64,000 nt of DNA from Azospirillum brasilense (GCF_008365405.1 NZ_QOKV01000017.1:1-64000), one strand, 5' to 3'. Shown: positions 45,255 to 54,332, numbered from the stretch's first letter. Translations and numbers: made by a program. The notes: a model not told the origin generated them from the sequence alone.

Positions 45255-45935
45255 TTAGGCGACGGCTTCCATCGGCTTTTCGACCTTGCCGCCGAACCCG
45301 TTCTCCAGCGCCCAGATGGCGGCCTGGGTGCGGTTGGAGGCGTTGATCTTGCGCAGCAGGCTCTTCAGGTGAACCTTCACCGTCGCTTCGGTGATGTTCA
45401 GATGATTGGCGATCATCTTGTTGCTGTCACCCTGCAGCAGGCGCTCCAGGATCTGCGTCTCGCGCTGCGACAGGCCCTTGGCCGCGGTCGGGCCGTTGGC
45501 GCTGGTGTTGGCGCCGGCCTTGCCGGTGATGAGAAGGGCGGCGAGGTGGGTCGGGAAGACCTTTTCGCCGATCATCACCAGACGCAGCGACTGCGCCAGC
45601 GCGGCGGGGGAAATATCCTTCATCAGGAAAGCGTCGGCGCCGGCCTGGATGGCGTTGGCCATTTCCTGGGCGTCGAGGTGGCTGGCCAGAAGGACGAGCC
45701 GCGCGGTCGGATACTGCTCCCGCAGGACGGTCACGGCCTGCACCGTGCCGTTGGCGGAAGCCGGATCCATCATGATCAGTTCGGGCATGTCGCCCTCCAT
45801 CATGCCCGGCGGCGGTACGTCGCTGAAACTGGCGGCCTCTTTCGTGATACGGAACTCCCCTTCCGAGAAGAGGGCCTTCATGCCTTCGCGGAAAAGTTTG
45901 TTGGCGTCGATCAGAAAGATGGAGACCGATTGCAT
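45255..45935 (-). CDS. LuxR-type response regulator (REC-HTH)
   Basis: The protein has 226 residues from the ATG at 45935; an upstream in-frame TTG at 45971 is not favoured. The receiver domain shows FLIDANKLFREG, the candidate phospho-Asp in LIMMDPAS and the LMKDIS lysine. The acidic pocket is reduced to a single Asp near the N-terminus and the Thr/Ser switch reads LLAS. The C-terminal HTH reads LSQRETQILERLLQGDSNKMIANHLNITEATVKVHLKSLLRKI. It is convergent with the histidine kinase. Control by that kinase is possible but HWE kinases often use other partners. Confidence 0.93.
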   Translation of the reverse strand: MQSVSIFLIDANKLFREGMKALFSEGEFRITKEAASFSDVPPPGMMEGDMPELIMMDPASANGTVQAVTVLREQYPTARLVLLASHLDAQEMANAIQAGADAFLMKDISPAALAQSLRLVMIGEKVFPTHLAALLITGKAGANTSANGPTAAKGLSQRETQILERLLQGDSNKMIANHLNITEATVKVHLKSLLRKINASNRTQAAIWALENGFGGKVEKPMEAVA

Positions 45936-46239
45936 CGTCCAGTCACTCTCGAAGGTGATTGAGATGAGCAACCCTACCCTATCGTTGGCGGGCCGGCTAC
46001 CCGTCCGTTAGTAGAATATTAACCAATGAAGTCCGAGGCACGTCCTCCCATCGGGCATATGCCCCCCTCGGAAAGCCGGTCCAGAACGCTCCCGGATGCC
46101 CGGAAACCCAAAAAATCATGCCTAAACAGGCCACTACCCACTTTGCGCAGGAATCGGACGCCGTCTCGTTAATATCACGGCAACCATAATCGGCCATTGG
46201 TACAGTCATCGTAATTCATCGCTTGGATGGGTGCCCGAT
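45936..46239. other. 304-base intergenic region
   Basis: No convincing gene. The part from about 46005 to 46030 is AT-rich (AGAATATTAACCAATGAA) and probably holds the promoter of the LuxR-type gene. The rest shows no clear structure. Confidence 0.5.
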
Positions 46240-46440
46240 ATGCCGATGGTGTCCATGTGGAAGAAGATCAGTCCGTGTCACTTCGTGATGCAGGACTGTC
46301 ACCGCCGGATCGAAATCCGTTACCACGCCACCGGCTCGCAGAGCGGCTGGGGCGTCTATGCCGACGGAACTCTGGTGCAGCAGCGCGCTGCCTTCACCGA
46401 AGCGCGCGGCATTGCCATGGGGCTGGCGACCGGTTCCTGA
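46240..46440 (+). CDS. Hypothetical small protein
   Basis: The protein has 66 residues from the ATG at 46240, with GGATGG nine bases upstream; later in-frame ATGs at 46246 and 46255 are alternatives. It is not recognised. It contains two Cys and four His early (SPCHFVMQDCHRRIEIRYH) and then GWGVYADGTLVQQRAAFTEAR, which looks like a strand-turn-strand-helix unit. No signal peptide. It lies 100 bases ahead of the VanZ-like gene. Codon use fits the genome, which supports it being real. Confidence 0.55.
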   Translation: MPMVSMWKKISPCHFVMQDCHRRIEIRYHATGSQSGWGVYADGTLVQQRAAFTEARGIAMGLATGS

Positions 46441-46540
46441 AACGGGTCTTGCCCGCCTGATGTCACAGCGCGGACGTCGGGCGGTTAACCGGCTCTTGAG
46501 ACTGTTCCGCGCAGGATGGCCTTCGTCGCAGGAGGCCGTC

Positions 46541-46969
46541 ATGACGTTCCGCCCACTTCCCCTTGCTTGGCGCCGGCTCGCGCTCTGCGCCCTTCTCGGC
46601 CTCATGGGGATCGCCTTCTGGGCTGCGCTGCAACCGCAGTTGGCGCCCAGCGGCCTTTACGGCTTCGACAAGCTGGTGCATGCCGGGGCCTTCGGGCTCC
46701 TGACCCTCCTCGGCATCCTGGCCAGCGCCAGCCGGCGCGCCGCCGTCCTCGCGGTGCTGGCCGTCTTGGCGCTCGGCGCCGCCATCGAGGTGGCGCAATC
46801 CTTCGTCCCGGGACGCGAGGCCAGCCTGTCCGATCTGGCCGGGGACGCCGTGGGAGTCGCGCTGGGAATCACGACCGTCCGGCTGGGACATCGGATCGCC
46901 GAACGCGCGCGCCGCGCACGCCATGGAATAGTCACGCAGCCCGCGGCGTTTGCGTCCTTACCGGAGTGA
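46541..46969 (+). CDS. VanZ-like family membrane protein
   Basis: The protein has 142 residues from the ATG at 46541, five bases after GGAGG. Four hydrophobic segments surround the family motifs FDKLVHAGAFGLLTLLG (near residue 45) and AIEVAQSFVPGREASLSDLAGDAVGVALG. VanZ proteins are small membrane proteins of unclear general function, named from a teicoplanin-resistance gene. Nothing here points to glycopeptide resistance. Confidence 0.9.
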   Translation: MTFRPLPLAWRRLALCALLGLMGIAFWAALQPQLAPSGLYGFDKLVHAGAFGLLTLLGILASASRRAAVLAVLAVLALGAAIEVAQSFVPGREASLSDLAGDAVGVALGITTVRLGHRIAERARRARHGIVTQPAAFASLPE

Positions 46970-47078
46970 GGGAACGCGAGGTCCGGACCGGCAATCCCGA
47001 GCAGCTTCCTCCGTTTTTGGTTTTGTTCGCCTACCAAACCATGCTATGCCGAAAGGCAGAACATCTGGAGTAACGCTT

Positions 47079-47321
47079 ATGGACTGGCATAACGAAAAGG
47101 CTAAGACCGGCGCGCGCGCCCTGGAATCCGCGTTCGGCGTGATGCTGACGGTCTGCGAAGCCACCGACGGCTGGTGGAACTGGCACGCGGAGCATGAGGG
47201 GCTGAGCTGGACCCCCGACGCCCGCTGGTTCGCCACCCGCCGCGAGGCGCAAGATGCAGCGGAGGAATGGGCCTCCACCCTGGCGCCGCAGCATCTGGGC
47301 TTCCTCCACCGCGCGGCCTGA
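47079..47321 (+). CDS. Hypothetical small protein, possibly frameshifted at its end
   Basis: The protein has 80 residues from the ATG at 47079 with GGAG eight bases upstream. It is not recognised. It is tryptophan-rich (TDGWWNWHAEHEGLSW) and ends in a helix DAAEEWASTLAPQHLGFL. Immediately after its stop the -1 frame stays open with codon use typical of genes for about 28 more codons to a TGA at 47404-47406, reading LTPQGFDRVAETSPYHHSWG onward. That tail looks like coding sequence without a start. Either the gene is frameshifted or a separate fragment lies here. Confidence 0.6.
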   Translation: MDWHNEKAKTGARALESAFGVMLTVCEATDGWWNWHAEHEGLSWTPDARWFATRREAQDAAEEWASTLAPQHLGFLHRAA

Positions 47322-47413
47322 CGCCGCAAGGCTTCGACCGGGTCGCCGAGACCAGCCCCTACCATCACAGCTGGGGCGACGCGCTCTACGTCTGCCGGCC
47401 CGGCTGACGCTGG

Positions 47414-49534
47414 TCAGGGAAGCAGGACCGGCCCGTTCCAGGGATCGAAGGGCACCAGCCGCGCCGTCTTACGGTCCGGGCGCAGGGCGGCGCGCAGCGC
47501 CGGGTTCAGCAGCGCCGCCGTCACCGAGAAGGAGCTGTTGGACACGGCGACCCGGTCGGCCCGCGACAGAATCCAGTGGTCGGTGAAGAACTCCGCCCCC
47601 GGCAGCGGCGTCCCCAGATCGCCGGCGAGGACGGGGCGGTAGCGGCCGAAGCGCTCCGCCAGCTCCGGCGCGTCGGTGGCGAGGTAGAGCACCGGCTGGT
47701 CCAGGCTGGGCCACAGATCGGCCAGCCAGTCGAGATACCAGCCCTCCGGCGCGATCCAGAAGCGGTCGTTCCGGCCGAAATCGCCGCGGCGCAGATGGAT
47801 CGCCACCAAGGTCCGCCCGCGCGCCCTCACACTCTCCAACGCCGCCGCGGCACGCTCCGCCACCGCGCCGACCGGCGTGAAAAGGGCGCAGAAGCGCGCG
47901 CGGTGCGGCGCCAGCGGCGTGGTGTCGCCGCAGAAATAGCCGACCACGTCGTGACCGTCCGCGCCGGCCAGCGCCCGCCCGTCCAGCAACGCGGGAACGC
48001 CGCAGTCCTCCTCGTGCAGGCTGGGCAGCGGCGGGCCGGGGAGCGGGTCGTCCAGGCCGTAGAGATGGCGCCCGATCCACTCCGGGGTTTCCACCTCCAT
48101 CCCATTCTGCTCCGCGCAGACGCGCAAACAACCGTATTGCAGGAGCTGATTGCCGAACCGCCCCGCATGGCCGAGCGTGGACACCGCCAGGCGCCGCTTG
48201 CCCGACGCTCGGCGCGGCGGCGGGGCGTCGCCCACGGTCCGGCGCAGCAGCAGCGTCGCCCGGCGGGAGAAGCCTGTGCCGATGCCTGGTGCGGCGGCGA
48301 CCGCCCGGTCGTAGAGGGCCAGCGCCTCGCCGTCCGCGCCCTGCGCCTCGCGGACCTCGCCGGCCAGCAGCAGGGCTGCGGGCAGGCCGGGGGCGAGCCG
48401 CAGCGCCCGACGCGCGCAGCGTCCGGCCCACCGCGCATCACCCCGCCGCAGCGCGGCGCGGCCCAGCGCCACCCAGGAATCCGCGTCGTCCGGGCGCATG
48501 CCCAGCGCCCGTTGCAGCAGCGCCGCCGCCCGCTCCGCCAAACCGGCGCGCTCGCACAGCCGGCCACGCTCGGCCAGCGCTGCCGCGTCGTCGGGATGCA
48601 GCCGGCCGGCGCGGTCCAGCGCCCGCCCGGCCGCCGCCAGGGCGTGCAACGCGTCGAGCGCCGCGCCGAGGGCGAGGTGGAGCTCCGCCAAGGCGGGGTT
48701 GAGCGACAGGCCGCGCCGCGCCGTCACCAGCGCCGCGCGCGGCTTCTCGGCAATCTGCTGGGCGGCGGCGAGCCGGACCAGCAGCCCGGTGTCGGCGGGA
48801 GTGGCCAGCGCCGCGCGCCGCCCCGCCGTGACCGCCGCGCCGCGCTGCCCCAGCTCGTTGTGGAGCAGGCACAGACTGGCCCAACAACCGCCTTGCGCCG
48901 GGTCCAGAGCCATCGCCGGACGAAGCGCGGCGATGGCCCGTTCCGGCTGGCCGAGCGCCTGCCGTGCCTCCGCCTCGGCCATGCGGGCGCGCAACAGCGT
49001 CGGGTCGAGCCGGGCCGCGAATCCGGCCAGCCGGGCGGCCTCATGCAACCGTCCAAGCCCCTTGGCGGCCATCGCCGCATCGAAGGTGGCGGACAGATTT
49101 TGCGGATTGAGGGCCAGCACCCGTTCGTAAAGCGCCGCTGCGGAGGCCAGGGCGCCGGAATCAAAAGCGGCCTCGGCCAGAACGCGGAGCGCCGGGGCCA
49201 GCCGCTCCGCCGCCTCCGCGTGCTCCGGCTGCAGGCGCAACGCAGCGAGCCAGCTCGCCGCCGCGTTCGCGGTCTGCCCCAGGGCGTCCTGAACCTTGCC
49301 GCGGTTGAGATGGTGGGTCGACGATGCCGGATCGCCGGCCACGGCGGCGTCGAGATGGGCGAGCGCCGCCGCGACCCGTCCGGTCTGGGCGAGCAGCAGC
49401 CCCATCAGATGGCTGGCGTCGGGATGGCCGGGGACCGCCTGCAGAATGCGGCCATAAAGGGTTTCCGCCTCCGCCACGCGCCCGGCGATGTGATGGTCGA
49501 GCGCGATGGACAGGGCTTCGGAGACGGTGGCCAT
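47414..49534 (-). CDS. TPR protein fused to a GT11-like glycosyltransferase domain
   Basis: The protein has 706 residues from the ATG at 49534. Residues 1 to about 430 are tandem tetratricopeptide repeats, rich in Ala and Leu (for example ALSIALDHHIAGRVAEAETL and ALYERVLALNP). Residues about 435-706 resemble fucosyltransferase-type enzymes: STLGHAGRFGNQLLQYGCLRV, VAIHLRRGDFGRN and VSNSSFSVTAALL near the end. The basic HLRRGD motif is the usual GDP-sugar site. It probably transfers a sugar to a protein or surface glycan; the acceptor is unknown. It stands alone and converges on the small gene at 47079. Confidence 0.8.
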   Translation of the reverse strand: MATVSEALSIALDHHIAGRVAEAETLYGRILQAVPGHPDASHLMGLLLAQTGRVAAALAHLDAAVAGDPASSTHHLNRGKVQDALGQTANAAASWLAALRLQPEHAEAAERLAPALRVLAEAAFDSGALASAAALYERVLALNPQNLSATFDAAMAAKGLGRLHEAARLAGFAARLDPTLLRARMAEAEARQALGQPERAIAALRPAMALDPAQGGCWASLCLLHNELGQRGAAVTAGRRAALATPADTGLLVRLAAAQQIAEKPRAALVTARRGLSLNPALAELHLALGAALDALHALAAAGRALDRAGRLHPDDAAALAERGRLCERAGLAERAAALLQRALGMRPDDADSWVALGRAALRRGDARWAGRCARRALRLAPGLPAALLLAGEVREAQGADGEALALYDRAVAAAPGIGTGFSRRATLLLRRTVGDAPPPRRASGKRRLAVSTLGHAGRFGNQLLQYGCLRVCAEQNGMEVETPEWIGRHLYGLDDPLPGPPLPSLHEEDCGVPALLDGRALAGADGHDVVGYFCGDTTPLAPHRARFCALFTPVGAVAERAAAALESVRARGRTLVAIHLRRGDFGRNDRFWIAPEGWYLDWLADLWPSLDQPVLYLATDAPELAERFGRYRPVLAGDLGTPLPGAEFFTDHWILSRADRVAVSNSSFSVTAALLNPALRAALRPDRKTARLVPFDPWNGPVLLP

Positions 49535-49642
49535 GAGCCGGGGCAATCCGCGTGGGGCCGGTTCGGGATAACGTCACAGTGGCCGGGCCAACCCCGCACT
49601 GTCAATCGCCGGAAGTTTTGTCCAAGGCCATCGCCTGCTCTA

Positions 49643-49762
49643 TCCCCTCTCCCCTCTGGGGAGAGGGTTAGGGTGAGGGGGTTGCGCGTGGCGGAGCGTC
49701 CGGCACAAGCGCACCCCCCTCACCCGGCCCTTCGGGCCGCCCTCTCCCCAGAGGGGAGAGGG
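49643..49762. repeat. Palindromic intergenic repeat, copy R7
   Basis: CCCTCTCCCCTCTGGGGAGAGGG-type blocks lie at each end in inverted orientation, with a small CGGCCCTTCGGGCCG hairpin near 49724. It separates the FAD oxidoreductase from the TPR-glycosyltransferase gene and could act as the end of the operon. Confidence 0.8.
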
Positions 49763-49776
49763 ATGTTCGCCCACCG

Positions 49777-51081
49777 TCAGTCCTTGCGGTCCAGCCGGCG
49801 CAGATGCAGCATGTAGAGCCGCGAGAAACGCGTCACCAGATCGTGGAAGGGCAGCGGCTTCACCGGGGTGAAGGGCAAGGCCAGCTCCGGCGCGCCCGTC
49901 CCCATCGCGTGGCGCGCCAGTTCGCAGCCCACCGCGGTGCCCAGCGCCATGCCGCGCCCGTTGTAGCCGACCGCCCCGGTCACGCCGGGCGCCAGCTCGT
50001 GGAAGTGAGGCCGGAAATCGGCGGTCATCGCCAGATGGCCGCTCCAGCTCCGCGCGATGGCCGGGTTGCCGATCTGGGGGAAGACGCGGCGGATGCGCTC
50101 GCGCGTGCGCTCCTGCGCCCGCCGCTCGGCGTCCGCCGACCGCACCAGCGTGCAGCCGGAGACCAGCCGGTTGTCGGCGGTCCAACGGAAGAAATGCAGG
50201 TCGCCGCGGGTGTCGCTGCACGCCATGTCGGAGGGCAGCACGCTGGCGCGCAGGGCGGCGGGCAGCGGCTCCGTCACCATCTGGAAGTTCAGCACCGGCA
50301 CGACGGAGCGGCGCAGCCCCGGCCACAGATCGTCGGTGTAGGCGTTGGTCGCCAGCACGACGCGGTCGGCGGTCACGCAGCCCTGCGGCGTGGTCAGCCG
50401 CCAAGCGGTTCCGACACGGTCGATGGCGGAGACCGGCGTGTCGCTGTGGATGGAAACGCCCAGCCCGAGGGCGGCCCGCGCCATTTCGCGGGCCAGCGAC
50501 AGCGGGTTCACATGGCCGCCGGTCGGGGCGACCATGGCGCCATGCCAGAAGCGCGTGCCCAGCGCCCGTTCCGTCTGCGCCGCGTCGAGCAGCGCGACCT
50601 CCGCCCCCAGCGCCCGCCATTGCGCGACCCGCTGCTCCGCCGCCTTCATGCGGCCCGGCCGGTGGGCCGGCTGAATCCAGCCCTTCTGCACACCGTCGCA
50701 GCGCATCTGGTAGCGCTCGATCAGGTCGAAGACCAGCGCCGCCGAGCCGCCGACCATGCGGGCCAGCGCCGCTCCCTTCGCCTCGCCGTAGGCCGCCGTC
50801 AGGTTGGCCGGGTCGAGGCGCGACAGCGTCGGGATGATCTGGCCGTTGTTGCGGCCCGACCCGCCGAAGCCGGGCTCGCGCGCCTCCAGCACCGCCACGC
50901 GCACACCCCGCTCGGCCAGATGGATCGCCGTGGACAGGCCGGTGACGCCCGCCCCGACCACCGCCACGTCCACCCGGACCGACCCGTCCAGCGGGCCGGT
51001 CTCCGGACCGGCGACGGCGCTCGCCGCCCAATGGGACTCCGGCAGCGGCGCATCCAGCAGCGGTTTGAGAAGCGCGCTCAT
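49777..51081 (-). CDS. FAD-dependent amine/amino-acid oxidoreductase (DAO family)
   Basis: The protein has 434 residues from the ATG at 51081, which overlaps the M20 gene stop (ATGA). The Rossmann loop reads VAVVGAGVTGLSTAIHLAERGVRVAVLEA, followed by GFGGSGRNNGQIIPTLSR. The C-terminal YNGRGMALGTAVGCELARHA closes the FAD site. It resembles gamma-glutamylputrescine oxidase and related DAO enzymes that oxidise a C-N bond of an amino acid or amine. As the last gene of the ATC/cysteine set it could open or epimerise a D-isomer or reduced ring. That is inference. Confidence 0.9.
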   Translation of the reverse strand: MSALLKPLLDAPLPESHWAASAVAGPETGPLDGSVRVDVAVVGAGVTGLSTAIHLAERGVRVAVLEAREPGFGGSGRNNGQIIPTLSRLDPANLTAAYGEAKGAALARMVGGSAALVFDLIERYQMRCDGVQKGWIQPAHRPGRMKAAEQRVAQWRALGAEVALLDAAQTERALGTRFWHGAMVAPTGGHVNPLSLAREMARAALGLGVSIHSDTPVSAIDRVGTAWRLTTPQGCVTADRVVLATNAYTDDLWPGLRRSVVPVLNFQMVTEPLPAALRASVLPSDMACSDTRGDLHFFRWTADNRLVSGCTLVRSADAERRAQERTRERIRRVFPQIGNPAIARSWSGHLAMTADFRPHFHELAPGVTGAVGYNGRGMALGTAVGCELARHAMGTGAPELALPFTPVKPLPFHDLVTRFSRLYMLHLRRLDRKD

Positions 51082-52277
51082 CGCGTTCCCTCCTCCACCA
51101 GCAGCGTCTTCGCCAGCGCCACCCAATAGCTGGCGCCGATGGCCAGGTTGGCGTCGTTGAAGTCGTAGCCGGGGTTGTGCAGCAGGCAGCCGCCGTCCGT
51201 CGGCCCGTTGCCCAGCCAGACGTAGCAGCCCGGCCGCTCCTTCAGCATGAAGGCGAAATCCTCGGCGCCCATGGAGGGCATCGGGTCGTGGTCGATGTTC
51301 TCCTCGCCGACCAGCGACGCGGCGACGCGGGCGCACAGCGCGGTCTCGGCGGCGCTGTTGACCGTCGCCGGGTAGCGCCGCTCGTAGCGCACGCTGGCGG
51401 TGCAGCCGAAGGCGGCGGCGGTGTGCTCGGCCAGCGCGCGCAGCCGCGCCTCGACCACGTCCTGCACCCCCTCCTTGAAGGCGCGGACGGTGCCGCGCAG
51501 CGTGACCTCCGCCGGGATGACGTTCCAGGTGTCGCCGCCGGTGATCCAGGTGGTGGAGACCACGGCGCTGTCCAACGGGTGCAGACTGCGCCCCGGAATG
51601 GTCTGCAGGGTGGTCAGAAGATGGCCGGCGGCGGTCATCGGGTCGTGGCCGAGATGCGGCATGGCGGCGTGGCTGCCCTTGCCGTGGACGGTCACCTCGA
51701 AGATGTCGTAGCTGCCCATCATCGGCCCCGGCCGCAGCGCGATCTGCCCCAGCGGCAGGCCCGGCCAGTTGTGCATGCCGTAGACGCCCTCCACCGGGAA
51801 CCGCTCGAACAGCCCGTCGGCGATCATCTCGCGGGCGCCGCCCTCGTTCTCCTCCGCCGGCTGGAAGATGACGTGCAGCGTCCCGGCGAAGTCGGGATCG
51901 TCGGCCAGGACCTTGGTGGCCCCCAGCAGCATGGTGGTGTGGCCGTCGTGGCCGCAGGCGTGCATCCGCCCCGGATTGACCGAGCGGTGGGCGAACTCGT
52001 TGGTCTCGTGAATGTGCAGCGCGTCCATGTCGGCGCGCAGCGCGATGGCGCGGCCGCCGGGGCGGCGGCCCTTCAGCGTCCCGACCACGCCGGTGCGCCC
52101 GAGCCCCCTCGCCACCTCCAGCCCGAAGGCGCGCAGCTTGTCCGCGACGAAGGCGGCGGTTTCGTGCTCCTCGAAGGCGGTTTCGGGATGGGCGTGCAGA
52201 TGGTGCCGCCATTGCCGCATCTCCGGGGCCAGGGCCTCGGCGGCGGGGTGCAGGCGGACGTTCGCGGGGATGGTCAT
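51078..52277 (-). CDS. M20 family metallo-amidohydrolase (M20D, hippurate hydrolase-like)
   Basis: The 399-residue enzyme has the M20D metal motifs RHHLHAHPETAFEEHETA, ALRADMDALHIHE, HACGHDGHTTMLLGA (metal Cys and His), PAEENEGGAREM and SMGAEDFAFML. It cleaves N-acyl or N-carbamoyl amino acids. ATGA overlaps tie it to the ATC-hydrolase gene before it and the oxidoreductase after it. In the known ATC pathway the N-carbamoyl-cysteine step is done by an M20-clan enzyme of another subfamily, so this is a candidate for that step, not a recognised AtcC. Confidence 0.92.
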   Translation of the reverse strand: MTIPANVRLHPAAEALAPEMRQWRHHLHAHPETAFEEHETAAFVADKLRAFGLEVARGLGRTGVVGTLKGRRPGGRAIALRADMDALHIHETNEFAHRSVNPGRMHACGHDGHTTMLLGATKVLADDPDFAGTLHVIFQPAEENEGGAREMIADGLFERFPVEGVYGMHNWPGLPLGQIALRPGPMMGSYDIFEVTVHGKGSHAAMPHLGHDPMTAAGHLLTTLQTIPGRSLHPLDSAVVSTTWITGGDTWNVIPAEVTLRGTVRAFKEGVQDVVEARLRALAEHTAAAFGCTASVRYERRYPATVNSAAETALCARVAASLVGEENIDHDPMPSMGAEDFAFMLKERPGCYVWLGNGPTDGGCLLHNPGYDFNDANLAIGASYWVALAKTLLVEEGTR

Positions 52278-52804
52278 TCCGGGGACTCCTGGGGTCCGCC
52301 CGCCGGCAGGCTGTAGCGGAAGTCGCAGTGGCTGGCGCCCTGCATGATGGTCTGGGTGCGGGTGAAGCGGACGTCGGGGCGGTAGCCGCACATGAACTCG
52401 CCGTCCCGGTTGCAGGACAGGATGTCGCCGATCTCCTCCACGCCCATGGCGCGGTAGCTTTCGGCGTAGCGGCAGCGGGTGACGTTGAAGCCCAGCCGAT
52501 CGGGCGCGCTCTCGATCACCTCCAGCCGCAGGGCGTCGCCGGCGGTCCACAGGGCCAGCCGCTCGTGGAAGGTGGCGAGGTCGGCGGTGCCGCGGGTGGC
52601 GCGGTCCTCCGCCGCCATGGCGGCGCCGGCTTCGCGGGCCATCACCTCGATGGCGCGGGCGAGCACGGCGCGCGCCCGCTCCCGCCCGATCTCGGGCAGG
52701 AGCTGGTCGTAGAGCGCCTTGGCGAAGGCCGCCTCGATGCGCCGCCGCTCCAGGATGGGCAGGGGAGCAGACGCGGGAGCGGCGTTTTCGGTGTCGGTGG
52801 TCAT
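52274..52804 (-). CDS. L-2-amino-thiazoline-4-carboxylic acid hydrolase family protein (paralogue B)
   Basis: The 176-residue protein belongs to the ATC-hydrolase family (PF14196 type). The C-terminal half shows the family pattern VTRCRYAESYRAMG, IGDILSCNRD and FTRTQTIMQGASHCDFRY, with three conserved cysteines. ATC hydrolase opens 2-amino-thiazoline-4-carboxylate to N-carbamoyl-cysteine. It begins 19 bases after the LivF-type gene and overlaps the M20 gene start, so it is translated with the amidohydrolase. A second member lies at 57732-58229. Confidence 0.88.
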   Translation of the reverse strand: MTTDTENAAPASAPLPILERRRIEAAFAKALYDQLLPEIGRERARAVLARAIEVMAREAGAAMAAEDRATRGTADLATFHERLALWTAGDALRLEVIESAPDRLGFNVTRCRYAESYRAMGVEEIGDILSCNRDGEFMCGYRPDVRFTRTQTIMQGASHCDFRYSLPAGGPQESPE

Positions 52805-52823
52805 CGCTGCGATCCTTTTTCCG

Positions 52824-53567
52824 TCAGCCGCCGAGATAGGCCGCCCGCACGCGCGGGTCGGCGGCCAGATCGGCAGCGCTGCCCGAGAGTGTCACCCTTC
52901 CCGCCTCCATGACATAGGCGTGATCGGCGACGCGCAGCGCGGCGCGGGCGTTCTGCTCCACCAGCAGAATCGAGGTCCCCTCGCCGCGGATCTGGACCAG
53001 CAGGTCGAAGATCTGCTTCACCACCATCGGCGCGAGGCCGAGCGACGGCTCGTCGAGCAGCAGCAGGCGCGGCTTCGACATCAGGGCGCGGGCGATGCAC
53101 AGCATCTGCTGTTCGCCGCCCGACAGCGACCCCGCCTTCTGGGTCAGCCGCTCGCGCAGGCGGGGGAACAGCTCCAGCATCCGCTCCATCCGGGCGGCGC
53201 GGTCGTGGCGCAGCGTCCGTCCGCCCAGCAGCAGGTTCTCCCGCACCGTCATGGTGCCGAAGATCTGCCGCCCCTCCGGCGCCTGGGCGAGGCCGCGGCG
53301 CACCACCTCGTGGCTGGGGCTGTCGGTCATGTCCTGGCCATCGAAGACGGTGGCGCCGCCCGTGGTGCGGTAGATGCCCGACAGGGCGCGCATCAGCGTG
53401 GTCTTGCCGACGCCGTTGGCGCCCAGCACGGCGACGATGGCCCCCTCCGCCACATCGAGCGAGACGCCGCGCAGGATCTCTTGCGGCCCCATGCGCACCG
53501 TCAGGTCGCGGACCTCCAGGATGCGGCGGGTGGCGGTGTTGCTGGCCTGGGCTCCGTCAAGCGGCAT
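52824..53567 (-). CDS. ABC transporter ATP-binding protein, LivF type (third importer)
   Basis: The 247-residue ATPase has Walker A GANGVGKTT, signature LSGGEQQM, Walker B LLLLDEPSLGLAP and ends DLAADPRVRAAYLGG. The N-terminus MPLDGAQASNTATRRILEV precedes the ABC core. It overlaps the LivG-type gene by 11 bases. It energises the importer of the ATC/cysteine set. Confidence 0.96.
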   Translation of the reverse strand: MPLDGAQASNTATRRILEVRDLTVRMGPQEILRGVSLDVAEGAIVAVLGANGVGKTTLMRALSGIYRTTGGATVFDGQDMTDSPSHEVVRRGLAQAPEGRQIFGTMTVRENLLLGGRTLRHDRAARMERMLELFPRLRERLTQKAGSLSGGEQQMLCIARALMSKPRLLLLDEPSLGLAPMVVKQIFDLLVQIRGEGTSILLVEQNARAALRVADHAYVMEAGRVTLSGSAADLAADPRVRAAYLGG

Positions 53568-54324
53568 CGTCTTCCACTCCCAAATAGGCTTCGAGGACGG
53601 CGGGGTCGCGCTGCACCGCCTCCGGCGTGCCGTCGGCGATCTTGCGGCCGGACGCCAGGACGATGACTCGGCTGCAGCTTCCCATCACCAGCCCCATGTC
53701 ATGCTCGACCAGCAGAACGGTGACGCCGCCGGCGTGCAGGCGGCGGATGAAGTCGGCCAGCTCCGCCGTCTCGGTGTCGTTGAGGCCCGCCGCCGGCTCG
53801 TCGAGGATCAGCAGCCGGGGCGCGGTCGCCAGGGCGCGGGCGATCTCCAGATACTTGCGCTTGCCGTAGGACAGGTTGGCGGCGATGTCCCCGGCCTGGG
53901 CGGTCAGGCCGACGCGCTCCAGCGCCTCCCAGCTCCGCTCGCTGACCGCGCGGCTGTGGGCACCACCGTTGACCAGCGCCCGCCAGGGCGACTGGCCGAA
54001 GGCGCCGACCGCCCCGACCGACACGTTGTCGAACACCGTCATGTTGGGGAAGACGCGCAGGTTCTGGAAGGTGCGGCCCATGCCCATGCGGGCGATCTGC
54101 CACGGCTTGCGGCCCGTGATGTCCTGCCCGTCGAAGGTCACCGTGCCGTCCGACGGCGGGGTGAAGCCGGTGATCAGGTTGAACAGGGTGGTCTTGCCGG
54201 CGCCGTTGGGGCCGATCAGCCCGACCAGCTCGCCCTTGGCGATGGTGGCGCTGACGTCGCTGACCGCCAGCAGGCCGCCGAAGCGCCGGGTCAGCCCCTG
54301 GATGGAGAGAAGCGTGTTGCTCAT
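53557..54324 (-). CDS. ABC transporter ATP-binding protein, LivG type (third importer)
   Basis: The protein has 255 residues from the ATG at 54324. Walker A is GPNGAGKTT, the signature LSYGKRKYLEIA, Walker B LLILDEPAAGLND and the H-loop LLVEHDMGLVM. The Lys-Arg-Lys after the signature Gly is a mild variation common in LivG proteins. It lies eight bases after the LivM-type gene. Confidence 0.96.
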   Translation of the reverse strand: MSNTLLSIQGLTRRFGGLLAVSDVSATIAKGELVGLIGPNGAGKTTLFNLITGFTPPSDGTVTFDGQDITGRKPWQIARMGMGRTFQNLRVFPNMTVFDNVSVGAVGAFGQSPWRALVNGGAHSRAVSERSWEALERVGLTAQAGDIAANLSYGKRKYLEIARALATAPRLLILDEPAAGLNDTETAELADFIRRLHAGGVTVLLVEHDMGLVMGSCSRVIVLASGRKIADGTPEAVQRDPAVLEAYLGVEDDAA

Positions 54325-54332
54325 GATCCGCC

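Noticed and set aside
46541..46969. Teicoplanin resistance gene
   Set aside because: VanZ-like proteins are common in non-resistant bacteria, and no other van genes are present.
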